Below, piece after piece: positions 16,431-25,807 of a DNA stretch of 64,000 bases. The stretch is taken from positions 1 to 64,000 of the forward strand of contig NZ_KB893101.1 in NCBI RefSeq assembly GCF_000373985.1, in the 5' to 3' direction. The notes below the pieces were generated by a model, which had not been told where the DNA came from, made no database searches, and worked only from the letters and a program-made list of their open reading frames with translations. The DNA comes from Desulfobacter curvatus DSM 3379 (GTDB lineage Bacteria; Desulfobacterota; Desulfobacteria; Desulfobacterales; Desulfobacteraceae). A program made the position numbers and the translations under genes. Positions within the stretch are counted from its first letter, which is position 1; every line of letters starts with the position of its first letter.

Positions 16431-18807
16431 CCAGAGTTGGCTTAAGCGGGCCGGGCAAGTCCTGCCACACACCCCATATCTGCCGCCGGCAATGTTTCTT
16501 CTGGTCGTTACTCTGTTCGCTCTGGCCCAGACCTTTGACTATACCACCGAATCATATGTATATAAAATAGGGGATGTTGCAGGCAGGGACATCAAAGCAT
16601 CCAAGGATTTTTTTATAGAAGACAAGGCCACCAACCTGGCCAAAATGAATTCGGCAGAAACATCAATCAGAACGGTCTATGATTTTGATGACAACCTGTT
16701 GAAAAATATAACCACCGGCATTGCATCGGCCATGCACTTTGGACAGCAGATGTTTCAACACCAGGACAATGCCCTGGGAAATACGCCACCTGAATCTCCG
16801 GATGCCGCCTTTTCCATCGCCCTGGCATCCAAGCCCGAATTTGAAAAAAAACTGGGCATAGAGATTTCCAATGGCGCATTCCAAATCCTGTTCAATGAAA
16901 AATTCTCCGAAGAGGTCACGGGATATATTACCGCCATCATAGGCACTATTTTGACCAACGGGGTCGTAAGCAATAAAGAGATCCTTCTGGCGGAAGAAAA
17001 AAAAGGCATCATCCTTAGAACCATCCAGTCCCACGAGGAACGCGTTATTACCAACCTCAAGGTGTTTTACGGACCGGACCAGGCCAAGACCATGGTAAGG
17101 GTTGTGGGCCAGCCCATCCTGAAAGGTGTCAACTACAGTCTGGCCAACCTGGTGGTGGATATCTGCCAGCGACTGTTGCGGCCCAATATCACCCTGAATA
17201 AAAACGAAACGAAAAAACGCATCCGGGAAGCCCAGGCACGTATCAAACCCACCCTTTACCAAATCAAGGCAGGTGAAATGATTCTTCGGGAAGGGGAGCG
17301 GGTTGATGAACTCAAACTGGTCAAGCTAAACGCCCTAAGCGAACAGGTTGAAGATAAAGATGAGATCATGACCATTACCGGCATCTGCATGTTTACAAGC
17401 CTTTTGCTTCTTGTGGTTTATTTTCTTTACCTCAAAGATCACCCAAAACTTGCCCGGGATATGAATAAACACATGACCTTTCTGACCCTGGGCCTTTTGC
17501 TTTATATCGGATTCACCGAACTTGCCGTGTATATTGCCCACGCCTCAAATCCGGAAATATCAGGGAAAATTGCCTCAAGAGCAATATATATGGTGGTCCC
17601 CATACCGGCCGCAGCCATGATCACCTGCATTTTCCTGGGGTTTGACATTGCCCTGTATTTTTCTCTGATGCTTTGCAGTTTATGTACCATCTCCTTTGGT
17701 TGCGAATTCCAGGTCTTTTTGTTCTTTTTTCTGTCCAGTGTCACAGCGGCATACTGGATCAAGGAACGAAACGAACGTCACCATTTCATTGTGGCCGGAT
17801 TCAAATTGGCGGTTTTCAATGCATGTCTTGCCATTGCCCTGGGATTTTTCATGCCCGCCCAGGCACTCCCCTGGGGAATATTGCTTAAACAGGTGACAAT
17901 GGCCGTGGGCGGTGGTGTGTTTGCGGCCATTCTTACGGTGGGATTCACACCGTTAATCGAAGTCTTATTTAATTACACCACGGCGGCTAAACTGCTGGAA
18001 TTTTCAAATCTGGACCAACCCCTGATCAAAAAACTAATGATTGAGGCCCCGGGCACTTACAACCACAGTGTCATTGTCGCAACCCTTGCCGAAGCCGCCG
18101 CATCTGCCATTCAGGCAGACAGCCTCAAGGCCAAAGTCATGGCATATTACCATGACATCGGCAAACTGGATAAAACCATGTATTTCATTGAAAATCAGTC
18201 TGACGGACGGAACCGCCATGACAAACTTTCCCCGTCCATGTCCGCATTAATACTCATCGGACACGTTAAAAAAGGCGTGGAAATGGCCAAAGAGTACAAA
18301 TTGGGCAATGAAATTGTGGAAGGCATTATCCAGCACCACGGTACATCCCTGATAAAATATTTTTATAACAAAAGCAAAAAAGCCGGAAATGGAAACGTCA
18401 ATGAGGATGATTTCAGATACCCGGGCCCCAAACCCCAGACAAGGGAGGCGGGCATCGTCATGCTCGCAGATGTGGTGGAAGCCGCGACCCGGGCACTTGA
18501 GCGCCCAACCCCAGCCAGAATCAAGGGCCGTGTAAAAGAGTTGATCAATGACATATTTGCCGACGGCCAGCTCGAAGAGTGTGAAATGACCTTGAAAGAT
18601 CTGCACCAGATTGCCAAAAGTTTTAATAATATTTTAACCTCTATTTACCACAGCCGCATTGAGTACACGGACAAGCCCCAGGATAAAAAGCAGGACAAGA
18701 GAAATGGAACATCTAAGGATACTGATAGACAACCACCAAGAGGAGAGGCTGGCAACAGCGCCCCTGCACAAAAAGACCGAACAGATCTTAAACGCCTTGG
18801 GCTGTGA
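16414..18807 (+). CDS. 7TM-HD family c-di-AMP phosphodiesterase (PgpH-like)
   Basis: 797 aa. N-terminal TM helix, a large extracytoplasmic 7TMR-HDED domain (about residues 55-310), a seven-helix membrane block (about 320-520), and a C-terminal HD phosphohydrolase domain with HSVIVATLAEAAA, YYHDIGKLDK and IQHHGTSLIKY metal ligands. Characterised homologues (PgpH) hydrolyse c-di-AMP; whether this organism uses c-di-AMP is not shown here. The start overlaps phoH, and the 3' end overlaps ybeY by 104 bp. The C-terminal 50 residues are charged and disordered. Confidence 0.88.
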   Translation: MKKANNQSWLKRAGQVLPHTPYLPPAMFLLVVTLFALAQTFDYTTESYVYKIGDVAGRDIKASKDFFIEDKATNLAKMNSAETSIRTVYDFDDNLLKNITTGIASAMHFGQQMFQHQDNALGNTPPESPDAAFSIALASKPEFEKKLGIEISNGAFQILFNEKFSEEVTGYITAIIGTILTNGVVSNKEILLAEEKKGIILRTIQSHEERVITNLKVFYGPDQAKTMVRVVGQPILKGVNYSLANLVVDICQRLLRPNITLNKNETKKRIREAQARIKPTLYQIKAGEMILREGERVDELKLVKLNALSEQVEDKDEIMTITGICMFTSLLLLVVYFLYLKDHPKLARDMNKHMTFLTLGLLLYIGFTELAVYIAHASNPEISGKIASRAIYMVVPIPAAAMITCIFLGFDIALYFSLMLCSLCTISFGCEFQVFLFFFLSSVTAAYWIKERNERHHFIVAGFKLAVFNACLAIALGFFMPAQALPWGILLKQVTMAVGGGVFAAILTVGFTPLIEVLFNYTTAAKLLEFSNLDQPLIKKLMIEAPGTYNHSVIVATLAEAAASAIQADSLKAKVMAYYHDIGKLDKTMYFIENQSDGRNRHDKLSPSMSALILIGHVKKGVEMAKEYKLGNEIVEGIIQHHGTSLIKYFYNKSKKAGNGNVNEDDFRYPGPKPQTREAGIVMLADVVEAATRALERPTPARIKGRVKELINDIFADGQLEECEMTLKDLHQIAKSFNNILTSIYHSRIEYTDKPQDKKQDKRNGTSKDTDRQPPRGEAGNSAPAQKDRTDLKRLGL

Positions 18808-19168
18808 TAATCACGAAATCTCCATTGTTATAACGGATGATGACCAAGTCAGGGATTTGAACCGGACATATCGAGGCAAAGACGCCCCCACCAATGTGCT
18901 CTCTTTTCCCATGCAGGAGGGAGAGTTCTCGGATATTACCCCGGGACTTCTCGGGGATGTGGTGATCTCCTTTGATACGGCCCGGACAGAGGCCCAAACG
19001 GCAGGAATTTCAACGAATGAACGGATGTCTCAATTATTGATACACGGTATTCTTCACCTGATTGGGTTTGACCATGAATTGGGTGAAGCGCAGGCCCGGG
19101 AAATGGAAAAAAAGAGCCTGGAACTGCTCAGGATCATTGAAAAGAATCCGGATTTAACCGCATTCTAA
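18704..19168 (+). CDS. ybeY: Endoribonuclease YbeY, rRNA maturation
   Basis: 154 aa. The zinc motif HGILHLIGFDH is complete, preceded by YRGKDAPTNVLSFPM, both hallmarks of YbeY. It takes part in 16S rRNA 3' processing and 70S quality control with PhoH/YbeZ. ATG at 18704 fits the family's usual start; the frame extends back to a TTG at 18659. Either way it overlaps the 3' end of the HD phosphodiesterase gene, so it is translationally coupled. Confidence 0.93.
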   Translation: MEHLRILIDNHQEERLATAPLHKKTEQILNALGCDNHEISIVITDDDQVRDLNRTYRGKDAPTNVLSFPMQEGEFSDITPGLLGDVVISFDTARTEAQTAGISTNERMSQLLIHGILHLIGFDHELGEAQAREMEKKSLELLRIIEKNPDLTAF

Positions 19169-19188
19169 AAAATTAAAAGGATATCAAA

Positions 19189-19908
19189 ATGGCCGAGTTA
19201 GCAGTAAATGTAGATCATGTGGCGACCCTGCGCCAGGCAAGAGGCGCCAAATACCCGGAACCGGTCCAGGCTGCTCTGGCCGCAGAAACTGCCGGGGCCG
19301 ATGCCATTGTGGTACATCTGAGAGAAGACCGCCGCCACATCCAGGAACGAGATGTCCGGCTGATTTCCCAGACGATAAAAACCCGATTGATTCTTGAAAT
19401 GGCTGCCACCAGCGAAATGCTGGGCATTGCCCTGGACATTAAACCCGACACCGTCACCCTGGTACCTGAAAAAAGAGAAGAGCTCACCACAGAAGGCGGA
19501 CTTGATGTAATTACCCATATGGATCACATTGGTCAAGCCGTCACTACCCTGAAAAATGCCGGAATCAAAATCTGCATTTTCATTGACCCCGACCTGGATC
19601 AGATCAAAATGGCCCACAGAATTGATGCGGATTCCATTGAAATACATACAGGCGCATTCTGCGATGCCACAACCTCGTACGACCGGGGAAGGGAATACAC
19701 AAGAATTGTGGATGCGGCAAAAATCGGTGCCCGCCTGAACTTGGGTGTGCATGCCGGACACGGCATCTGTTACCAATCAATCAAAGAATTCAAGGGATTG
19801 TCTGAAATTACGGAGTACAGTATCGGACATGCCATAATTTCGAAAGCCGTCATGACAGGTATGGACACAGCAGTCAGGGATATGGCGCAATTAATTAAAG
19901 ATCTGTGA
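19189..19908 (+). CDS. pdxJ: Pyridoxine 5'-phosphate synthase
   Basis: 239 aa PdxJ TIM barrel. It joins 1-deoxyxylulose 5-phosphate and 3-amino-2-oxopropyl phosphate to form pyridoxine 5'-phosphate. LAVNVDHVATLRQARG at the start, IVVHLREDRRHI, and LNLGVHAGHGI near the end are diagnostic. AAAAGGATATCAAA gives a ribosome binding site before ATG. It lies 20 bp after ybeY and is probably the last gene of this row. Confidence 0.96.
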   Translation: MAELAVNVDHVATLRQARGAKYPEPVQAALAAETAGADAIVVHLREDRRHIQERDVRLISQTIKTRLILEMAATSEMLGIALDIKPDTVTLVPEKREELTTEGGLDVITHMDHIGQAVTTLKNAGIKICIFIDPDLDQIKMAHRIDADSIEIHTGAFCDATTSYDRGREYTRIVDAAKIGARLNLGVHAGHGICYQSIKEFKGLSEITEYSIGHAIISKAVMTGMDTAVRDMAQLIKDL

Positions 19909-20035
19909 TTTACATTTGTTCCGTTGATCTGGTATAGTATTTTTTCAGCAGGATTGTTTAAAAGTATTTAAAATATTTACAAATACCGGAAAGCTGTACC
20001 CCGGTGAATAAATCATCAACATACACCAGATCGAA

Positions 20036-21043
20036 ATGCACCAGGAAACGCTTCTCATTATAGATGATGAAATCTCCATCAGGGAAAGCCTGACTGATTT
20101 ATTTGAGGATCAGGGATACCAGGTTTTTGCGGCAGAAAACGGCCATGTGGGCCTGGACCTGTTTTTCCGAAAAAACGTGGATGTGGTCATCACGGATCTG
20201 CTCATGCCGGTCATGAACGGGCTTGAGGTCATGCGCACCATCCATAAATCCGACCCGGATCAGCCCATGATCGTGATTTCAGGAGCCGGCAAAAAACAGG
20301 ATGTCATCCAGGCCCTTCAGATGGGTGCCAAAGATTATATTTCCAAACCCATAATTGACCTGGACATCATTGTTCATGTGGTAAAAAAAGTCTTTGAAAA
20401 CCGGCGACTTGCCAATGAAAATAAGGCATACAGAAAACGTCTGGAAAAAAGTGAAAAACAATACCGGACCATTACCGAACAAATTGCAGAAGGGGTCCTC
20501 ACCGTAGATGCCCAGGAAAATATCACCTTTGTCAATCCGGCATTCTGCAACATGATGGGCTATCCGGCAGAAAGACTCATATCAACGAATCTTGAGCAAA
20601 TCTCAACCCGGGACAGCTTCCGGACGATACTTGAACAGACCCAGATCCGTAGAAAAGGCGAAACCAGCCGGTATGAAATTCAACTGGTACATGCAAACGA
20701 ACATATCGTACATGTGGAACTAACCTGCAGTCCCATCAACCAGGGTAAGAATAAGACCTACACCGGTACCATTATCATGGCCCGGGACATATCCCAACGC
20801 ATTGAACTGCAGCACCAATACGAACAACTCATCAAACATCCCCAGGAAATACCCGAGCATGCCATTGCCATCTGCGCCAACTGCAAAAAAATCAGGGTGA
20901 AGGACAATCAATGGAAAGATATTGAAAAAGCCTTTGACCATTTGATATTTTCCCACGGAATCTGCCCGGATTGCTGCAAGAAACTTTACCCGGGCCTTAA
21001 TTTTGAAGAGCCAGAAGATGACCCGGGCGAAAGCTCATTTTAA
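20036..21043 (+). CDS. Response regulator with PAS domain and CxxC tail
   Basis: 335 aa. Receiver domain at residues about 5-120 with the acidic pocket DDE and phospho-Asp in VVITDLLMPVMNG; a short coiled coil; PAS domain at about 143-260 (ITEQIAEGVLTVDAQENI); and a C-terminal Cys module (ICANCKKIRVKDNQW..ICPDCCKKLYP) that may bind a metal. No DNA-binding, kinase or GGDEF output is present, so it probably acts through protein contacts. The CxxCxKI tail is common in delta-proteobacterial signalling proteins and its role is unknown. No histidine kinase lies nearby. It converges with the HAD gene with a 9-bp overlap. Confidence 0.85.
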   Translation: MHQETLLIIDDEISIRESLTDLFEDQGYQVFAAENGHVGLDLFFRKNVDVVITDLLMPVMNGLEVMRTIHKSDPDQPMIVISGAGKKQDVIQALQMGAKDYISKPIIDLDIIVHVVKKVFENRRLANENKAYRKRLEKSEKQYRTITEQIAEGVLTVDAQENITFVNPAFCNMMGYPAERLISTNLEQISTRDSFRTILEQTQIRRKGETSRYEIQLVHANEHIVHVELTCSPINQGKNKTYTGTIIMARDISQRIELQHQYEQLIKHPQEIPEHAIAICANCKKIRVKDNQWKDIEKAFDHLIFSHGICPDCCKKLYPGLNFEEPEDDPGESSF

Positions 21044-21880
21044 AAACCCTGCCGACTTTGCCGCCCGGCTCACCCCGCATTCATTGTTGGAGCCTGAAGC
21101 CATAAACTTATTTTTCAGGGATTCAGGGCTGTTATCCATCAAAAAACCCTGCCCGGCCCAGTCCAAAAGATCTTCGTCATTGTAATCGTTCCCCACTGCA
21201 GTCACCATCCTCCGGCCGACACCAAGATGCCGGGCCAGCCATTGGGATGACGCACTCTTGCTGACCCCGGAAGGAAATACTTCTATCCACAAGGATTTAT
21301 GATCCAAAGGAGAGGTCGCTTGAATCACGCTGAATCCGGACAGCTCACGGCGAATCGCATCCAGCTGCTCCCGGGGAAATCCACCGGGTACAATGGCCAG
21401 GACCTCGGTGGACTGATCATAAATCGTGGTTTCCGTACCAAGGGGCGTGGCAAAATTCGAATACATTGCCATCCGCCGGTGAAAATCAGAATTGCGGCCG
21501 GAGGTGAATTTAAACAAAAAATATGAGGTATCAGGGATGGCCTTGTGAATCATATAATCAAAGCCAAAATGGTCAAAACAGGCTGTAATTTCCAAGACCC
21601 CCTCTTTAGGGATGGAACAGGAGCGGATCATTCGATCCCCGGGCCAGGCCATGATGCCGGCACCTGTGGAAAAAATCAAATAATCCAGAGGCAGATCCTC
21701 CGGGGCAAGTTCCATATGCTCAAGGGCGCGCCTGAAGGAATATAGGCTGCGCCCTGTGGCAATGACCGTGATTACACCGGCAGCCCTCAGCCCGGCCAGG
21801 GTATCCAGATCCCGACCACGGATACGTTTATGGTCTGTGAGCAGCGTACCATCAAAATCAGTGATAAACATTGCAGACAT
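21035..21880 (-). CDS. HAD-IIB (Cof-like) phosphatase
   Basis: 281 aa HAD superfamily hydrolase: motif I FITDFDGTLL with the nucleophile Asp, motif II near IATGRSL, a IIB-type cap, and motif III/IV GRRMVTAVGNDYNDEDLL. It probably dephosphorylates a sugar phosphate or cofactor; the substrate cannot be assigned. It lies downstream of the S1 gene on the same strand (24 bp). Confidence 0.85.
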   Translation of the reverse strand: MSAMFITDFDGTLLTDHKRIRGRDLDTLAGLRAAGVITVIATGRSLYSFRRALEHMELAPEDLPLDYLIFSTGAGIMAWPGDRMIRSCSIPKEGVLEITACFDHFGFDYMIHKAIPDTSYFLFKFTSGRNSDFHRRMAMYSNFATPLGTETTIYDQSTEVLAIVPGGFPREQLDAIRRELSGFSVIQATSPLDHKSLWIEVFPSGVSKSASSQWLARHLGVGRRMVTAVGNDYNDEDLLDWAGQGFLMDNSPESLKNKFMASGSNNECGVSRAAKSAGFLK

Positions 21881-21904
21881 CTAAAGCACAGGGACGAAAA
21901 ACCC

Positions 21905-23374
21905 CTATTTCTTTTTCTCCAGTGCTTCGCGCAAAATACTCTCCATAGACCCAAAGGAAGAACCACCCTTGGCACTTTTTGCAAACTGCTTCCAATTACC
22001 TGAAGATTTCTGGTCCGGGGGGGCCAGGGTCATGCGCCGGTTCTCCTCGTCCACTTCCTGAACCAGAACCGGTAGAGTATCTCCAGGTTTCAAAGATTCA
22101 ATTTTCCCTGCATCTGCGGACTGACGCAGGTTTGACATGGGCATCAGGCCTGTAATACCGGGTTCCAGACGAATAAACAGTCCAAAGCCTTCCTTTTTCT
22201 CCAGGGTGCCTTCCACCACACTGCCCACGGGATATTTGGCCAGAACACCGGTCCAGGGATCGCCTGCCGCATCTTTCATGCTCAATGAGATCCGCTTACT
22301 GTCCATGTCAATGGCCTTGATCATCACCTGAATGGTCTCACCAACGCTGACCTCGTCCTCGGGGCGCAGAACCCTTTTCACATGACTCATTTCAGATATA
22401 TGGACCAAACCGTCAATGCCCGGGGCGATCTCCACAAAAGCCCCGAAAGAGGTCAGACGAACCACTTTACCGCTGACCTGGTCTCCGATGCTGAACGTGG
22501 TACCGATGTTATCCCAGGGATTGCCAGAAGTTTGTTTAACGGACAGGGAAATTTTAGGAGAGTCGGAAAGGGGTTTTTCAATCTTGAGTACTTTAACCGG
22601 CAGAATATCATCCACCCGAACCACTTCTTCAGGCTTTTCCACCCGGGACCAACTCAATTCGGAAATATGGGCCATACCTTCCACGCCGGGCGCAAGTTCG
22701 ATAAAGGCACCGTAGGACATGAGCTTGATAACCTTGCCCTGGACCGTATCCCCTTCGGCCAGTTCTTTCATGAATGCGGCACGTTCTTCCCTGATCTGTT
22801 CGTTGAGAAGTTCCCGGCGGGAGACAACAATATTCCGGCCCTTTTCCTCATACCGGGTAATCAAAAAATGGTGGGTCTGGCCCTCATAATCCTCGGGGGT
22901 TTCCACATATTTGACATCAATCTGGCTCACCGGACAAAACGCCCTTTTACCCAGAACATCCACGGAGAAACCGCCTTTGACAACGCCGGTCACCCGGCCT
23001 TCCACAGGAGTATGCCCGCGATAGGCATCCTCGATCATGGCAGCCATTCCGGCTCCGGAAACCGCCTTGGACAAAATCACTTCGCTTTCGCTTAAGGAAA
23101 CCACATACAGTTTGAGGATATCACCCACTGAATACTGAAATTCACCATTTTCATCCAGCAGCTCGGACTTATCCACCACACCATCAGACTTTGTCCCCGT
23201 GTCCAGATAAACTGAATTTTCTCCGATGGAAATAATCTGCCCTTCCACCATATCCCCGGGCTTGAATTCCCGGCCGATTTTTGAATCATAGGCATCAAGC
23301 ATCTGCTCAAAGCTCATCTCATCCATGCCCTGGTCAGTGTTCTGGGTGTTGTCGTCCTCAAACCTGTCGTTCAT
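21905..23374 (-). CDS. Ribosomal protein S1-like protein, five S1 domains
   Basis: 489 aa. Five S1 RNA-binding domains are readable, beginning near GDMVEGQIIS, VEGRVTGVV, GDTVQGKVIK, GDQVSGKVVR and GSVVEGTLEK. Domains 3 and 4 carry the classic YGAFIELAPGVEGMAHISE / FGAFVEIAPGIDGLVHISE. Canonical RpsA has six domains, so this is either a short RpsA or an S1-like paralogue. The acidic N-terminus ends in EMSFEQMLDAY. ATG at 23374 is preferred over TTG at 23437 because a purine-rich GGGAGAAG precedes it. Confidence 0.85.
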   Translation of the reverse strand: MNDRFEDDNTQNTDQGMDEMSFEQMLDAYDSKIGREFKPGDMVEGQIISIGENSVYLDTGTKSDGVVDKSELLDENGEFQYSVGDILKLYVVSLSESEVILSKAVSGAGMAAMIEDAYRGHTPVEGRVTGVVKGGFSVDVLGKRAFCPVSQIDVKYVETPEDYEGQTHHFLITRYEEKGRNIVVSRRELLNEQIREERAAFMKELAEGDTVQGKVIKLMSYGAFIELAPGVEGMAHISELSWSRVEKPEEVVRVDDILPVKVLKIEKPLSDSPKISLSVKQTSGNPWDNIGTTFSIGDQVSGKVVRLTSFGAFVEIAPGIDGLVHISEMSHVKRVLRPEDEVSVGETIQVMIKAIDMDSKRISLSMKDAAGDPWTGVLAKYPVGSVVEGTLEKKEGFGLFIRLEPGITGLMPMSNLRQSADAGKIESLKPGDTLPVLVQEVDEENRRMTLAPPDQKSSGNWKQFAKSAKGGSSFGSMESILREALEKKK

Positions 23375-23530
23375 CTTCTTCTCCCGGCCCTCAGTTTTTA
23401 AATCTGACGGGTCCGTTGTTAATTGGGTTTTCGTCAAAAATTCGGATCATAATACAATCATTAAATTTTGTCGAAACAAAACAATATCTAATAAAACAGT
23501 TGAGCATAAATGTCCACTGTGAGATGCAGC

Positions 23531-25351
23531 TTATTCAGCCAGCACCTGGAGCAAATTCTTTGCCATTGCCAGCGTAATGCCTGGAAGAGCGGCAAGTTCT
23601 TCCGGCGACTGGTTTCGGATATTATCAATGCCTTTAAAGGTAGTGAGCAGCAGCTTCTTTTTTTGGGGCCCAATGCCGGAGATACCGTCAAGTACGGAGA
23701 GTTTTCCCCGCTTTTCCCTGCGGGCGCGTTGGAACGTAATGGCAGACCTGTGGGCCTCATCCCGGATCTGTTCCAAAAGAAAAAGCGCCTTGGCAGACTG
23801 GGCCGTATTCAACGGATTGGACCGTCCCGGCAGATAAACCTTGTCGGCTTTCTCCCCCTTGCCCGCATCCTTTTTGGCCAGGCCTGCCAGGGTAAACTTC
23901 CCCTCCAGCCCCAGTGCCCTGACCACGCTCACGGCCATGGACAACTGTCCTTTACCGCCATCCACCACCAGCAGGTCCGGCAGTGGCATATTTTCCCGGT
24001 CGTGCCGGAATCGGCGGGAAAGCGCATGGGTCATATACGCATAGTCATCCTGGTGGTCAATATCCTTTATAATAAATTTACGATAGGCACTTTTATCGGG
24101 CCTGCCGCCGGTGAACACCACCATGGCCGCCACGGGATCCTTTCCCTGGAGATTGGAGTTGTCAAAGCACTCCATACGTTCGGGCGGCCGGGCCATACCC
24201 AGAAGATGCTGGAGCATGGTCAGACCAGCCCGGGCCTCCTCCTCCCTGGCCAGAATTTTTTCAAGCTCTGCCTTTGCGTTCAGCCGGGCCATGTCTGCAA
24301 GCCGTTTCTTTTCTCCCCGGACCGGATAATGGAAATGCACCCGGTGATCGGCCACCTCATTAAGCCTGGCCTCGGCTCGGGTCATGTCATCGGATGGATG
24401 GCTGAACAGGACGGCTCCCGGAATCTGGGCGGCCTTCTCATAATACTGGCTCACAAAGGCGGCCAAAACCTCATCCGGTTCCTTGAATCCCAGATCCAAA
24501 GGGTAATAAGCCGTGTTTATCAGATGCCCGGACCGGACCTGCATGACGGTCACCACAGCCCGGTCCCGGTCCCAGGCAAGTCCAATTACATCCCGGTCCT
24601 GCCCATCCGCGCACACCACCACCTGGCGCTCCATGATCCGTTCCACGGCAAAAATGGTGTCCCGGACCTGGGCCGCCTTTTCATAGGCCTGCTCCCCGGC
24701 GAACGCCGCCATCTCAAGGCGCAATTTTTTAATCACTTCCCGGGTCCGTCCCCGGAGAAACAACACCGCGTCTTTAACCCTGGTCTGGTACTCTCCAGGG
24801 TCCACCTCATTGCAGCACAGTCCAAGGCATGCTTTAATCTGGTAATTCAGACAGGGCCGGGACCGATTTTTAAACTGGGTGTCCCGGCACTTTCGAAGTT
24901 TAAAAATCCGCTGGATCTGCTTTAAGGTCTGGTTGACACTCTTGGAGGAAGAATACGGACCAAAATAAAGCGCCTTATCCTTTTCAATGCGCCGGACCCG
25001 CTGGATGGAAGGATAGGGCTCATTCATGTCAATGCGCAGCAACGGATAGTTTTTGCCGTCTTTAAGAATAACATTATATTTAGGGGAATTTTTTTTGATC
25101 AGATTGGATTCCAGGATAAAGGCTTCCTGATCGGACTGCGTGACCACCAGCTCAAAATCAGCCACCAGGGCCAGCAGCGCTGCGGTCTTTGGCTCAGGCT
25201 GATCCTTTCTTACAAAATATGAGGCCAGCCGCTTTTTTAAATCCTTGGCCTTGCCCACGTAAAGAATTTTTCCTTTTTTATCCCGCATGAGATAAACCCC
25301 GGGGGCGTGGGGCGCCTGGTCGTATTTTTCTTTTATTTTCTCACTGGCCAT
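23531..25351 (-). CDS. uvrC: Excinuclease ABC subunit C
   Basis: 606 aa UvrC, the dual-incision nuclease of nucleotide excision repair. GIY-YIG domain at the start (APGVYLMRDKKGKILYVGKAK), a UVR motif around residues 205-240, the RNase H-like C-terminal nuclease domain (ECFDNSNLQGKDPVAAMVVF, DLLVVDGGKGQL), and terminal helix-hairpin-helix motifs (GIGPQKKKLLL, LPGITLAMAKNLL). It reads as intact. It lies on the same strand as uvrB 6.3 kb upstream, with a foreign-looking island between them; a UvrB C-terminal stub lies 13 bp upstream of its start. Confidence 0.95.
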   Translation of the reverse strand: MASEKIKEKYDQAPHAPGVYLMRDKKGKILYVGKAKDLKKRLASYFVRKDQPEPKTAALLALVADFELVVTQSDQEAFILESNLIKKNSPKYNVILKDGKNYPLLRIDMNEPYPSIQRVRRIEKDKALYFGPYSSSKSVNQTLKQIQRIFKLRKCRDTQFKNRSRPCLNYQIKACLGLCCNEVDPGEYQTRVKDAVLFLRGRTREVIKKLRLEMAAFAGEQAYEKAAQVRDTIFAVERIMERQVVVCADGQDRDVIGLAWDRDRAVVTVMQVRSGHLINTAYYPLDLGFKEPDEVLAAFVSQYYEKAAQIPGAVLFSHPSDDMTRAEARLNEVADHRVHFHYPVRGEKKRLADMARLNAKAELEKILAREEEARAGLTMLQHLLGMARPPERMECFDNSNLQGKDPVAAMVVFTGGRPDKSAYRKFIIKDIDHQDDYAYMTHALSRRFRHDRENMPLPDLLVVDGGKGQLSMAVSVVRALGLEGKFTLAGLAKKDAGKGEKADKVYLPGRSNPLNTAQSAKALFLLEQIRDEAHRSAITFQRARREKRGKLSVLDGISGIGPQKKKLLLTTFKGIDNIRNQSPEELAALPGITLAMAKNLLQVLAE

Positions 25352-25430
25352 TTTGTTACAATATCATAGATAGGGTATTTTAATCTTTCTCAATTCCCGG
25401 ATCTTGTCCCGGTACTGGACTGCCTGCTCG
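25312..25430. repeat. Left copy of diverged uvrB-uvrC junction repeat
   Basis: About 119 bp covering the uvrC 5' end, the short gap and a uvrB 3'-end-like stretch. By eye it aligns over its length to 31596-31718 with roughly 70% identity and few gaps (shared blocks include TCGTATTTT, CATTTTGT and ATCTTGTCCCG). Same orientation as the right copy, so it is an imperfect direct repeat that bounds the 6.2-kb island. Confidence 0.7.
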
Positions 25431-25441
25431 ACAAGCTGTTA
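25364..25441 (-). pseudogene. UvrB C-terminal remnant (UVR motif) upstream of uvrC
   Basis: Reading leftward, an in-frame stretch after a TAA gives EQAVQYRDKIRELRKIK and then a stop at 25364. Intact UvrB ends [17 protein letters not shown] plus four residues. The match covers the last 17-19 codons of uvrB, is placed exactly where uvrB would end in a uvrB-uvrC operon, and has no start codon or upstream coding sequence. It is a stub of a second or former uvrB 3' end. Confidence 0.75.
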
Positions 25442-25659
25442 CATAATGCCGATTTTCCCAATTTCTGCGTTGGAGAAATAAATTTAATCCTCTGAACACT
25501 GCCATTACAATTATTGTCAAATAATGTGCGCAAAATGTCAATTGTTGTTGAAACCCCAAATTAGCGTGGAAAAGAAAAAGTATGCCAGCAAAAGGCGCAA
25601 GGAACTTTTTAACTTTCATTATGACGGTGGTATATGTTTTGCTTTAATCATATCCAGAA

Positions 25660-25742
25660 CGTTTCCGACAAAGGTAACCCGTGGGTAACCACGGCACACA
25701 AAGCTTATGGGTCCGTCACTGGCGGATAGCCGAGTTGCCGAA
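25660..25742 (+). promoter_or_regulatory. GEMM-I (cyclic dinucleotide) riboswitch candidate
   Basis: Landmarks of the GEMM-I aptamer in order: GACAAAGG, a hairpin (GGTAACCC-GT-GGGTAACC, one mismatch), CACACAAAGC, GGGTC, and GGATAGCCGAGTTGCCG at the 3' side (the tetraloop-receptor hairpin, consensus GGTAGCCGGGTTACCG). GEMM-I RNAs sense c-di-GMP or, in the Geobacter-type subclass, cGAMP; I cannot safely align the specificity base by eye. It stands 65 bp upstream of the first subtilase gene. Confidence 0.72.
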
Positions 25743-25802
25743 GAAACAAGTCTTCCCTCCATTATGGATGCTTGTTTCCTCGCAAGCAAAACAAATGGAG
25801 GT
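25743..25802 (+). promoter_or_regulatory. Expression platform with anti-Shine-Dalgarno
   Basis: CCTCCATT (25756-25763) is an exact complement of AATGGAGG (25794-25801), which is the ribosome binding site of the subtilase gene. A competing helix GAAACAAG (25743-25750) / CTTGTTTC (25771-25778) encloses the anti-SD. This is the layout of a translational on/off switch driven by the aptamer just upstream. Confidence 0.65.
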
Positions 25803-25807
25803 CCAAA

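Noticed and set aside
23510..24925. A 471-codon rightward open frame opposite uvrC
   Set aside because: Shadow of the uvrC gene: composition is Gly/His/Pro-rich, it has no family motif, and uvrC on the other strand is unmistakable.
25380..25619. A 79-codon leftward reading frame just upstream of uvrC
   Set aside because: It has no ribosome binding site or known family, and it runs in another frame through the UvrB stub, which explains the sequence there better.
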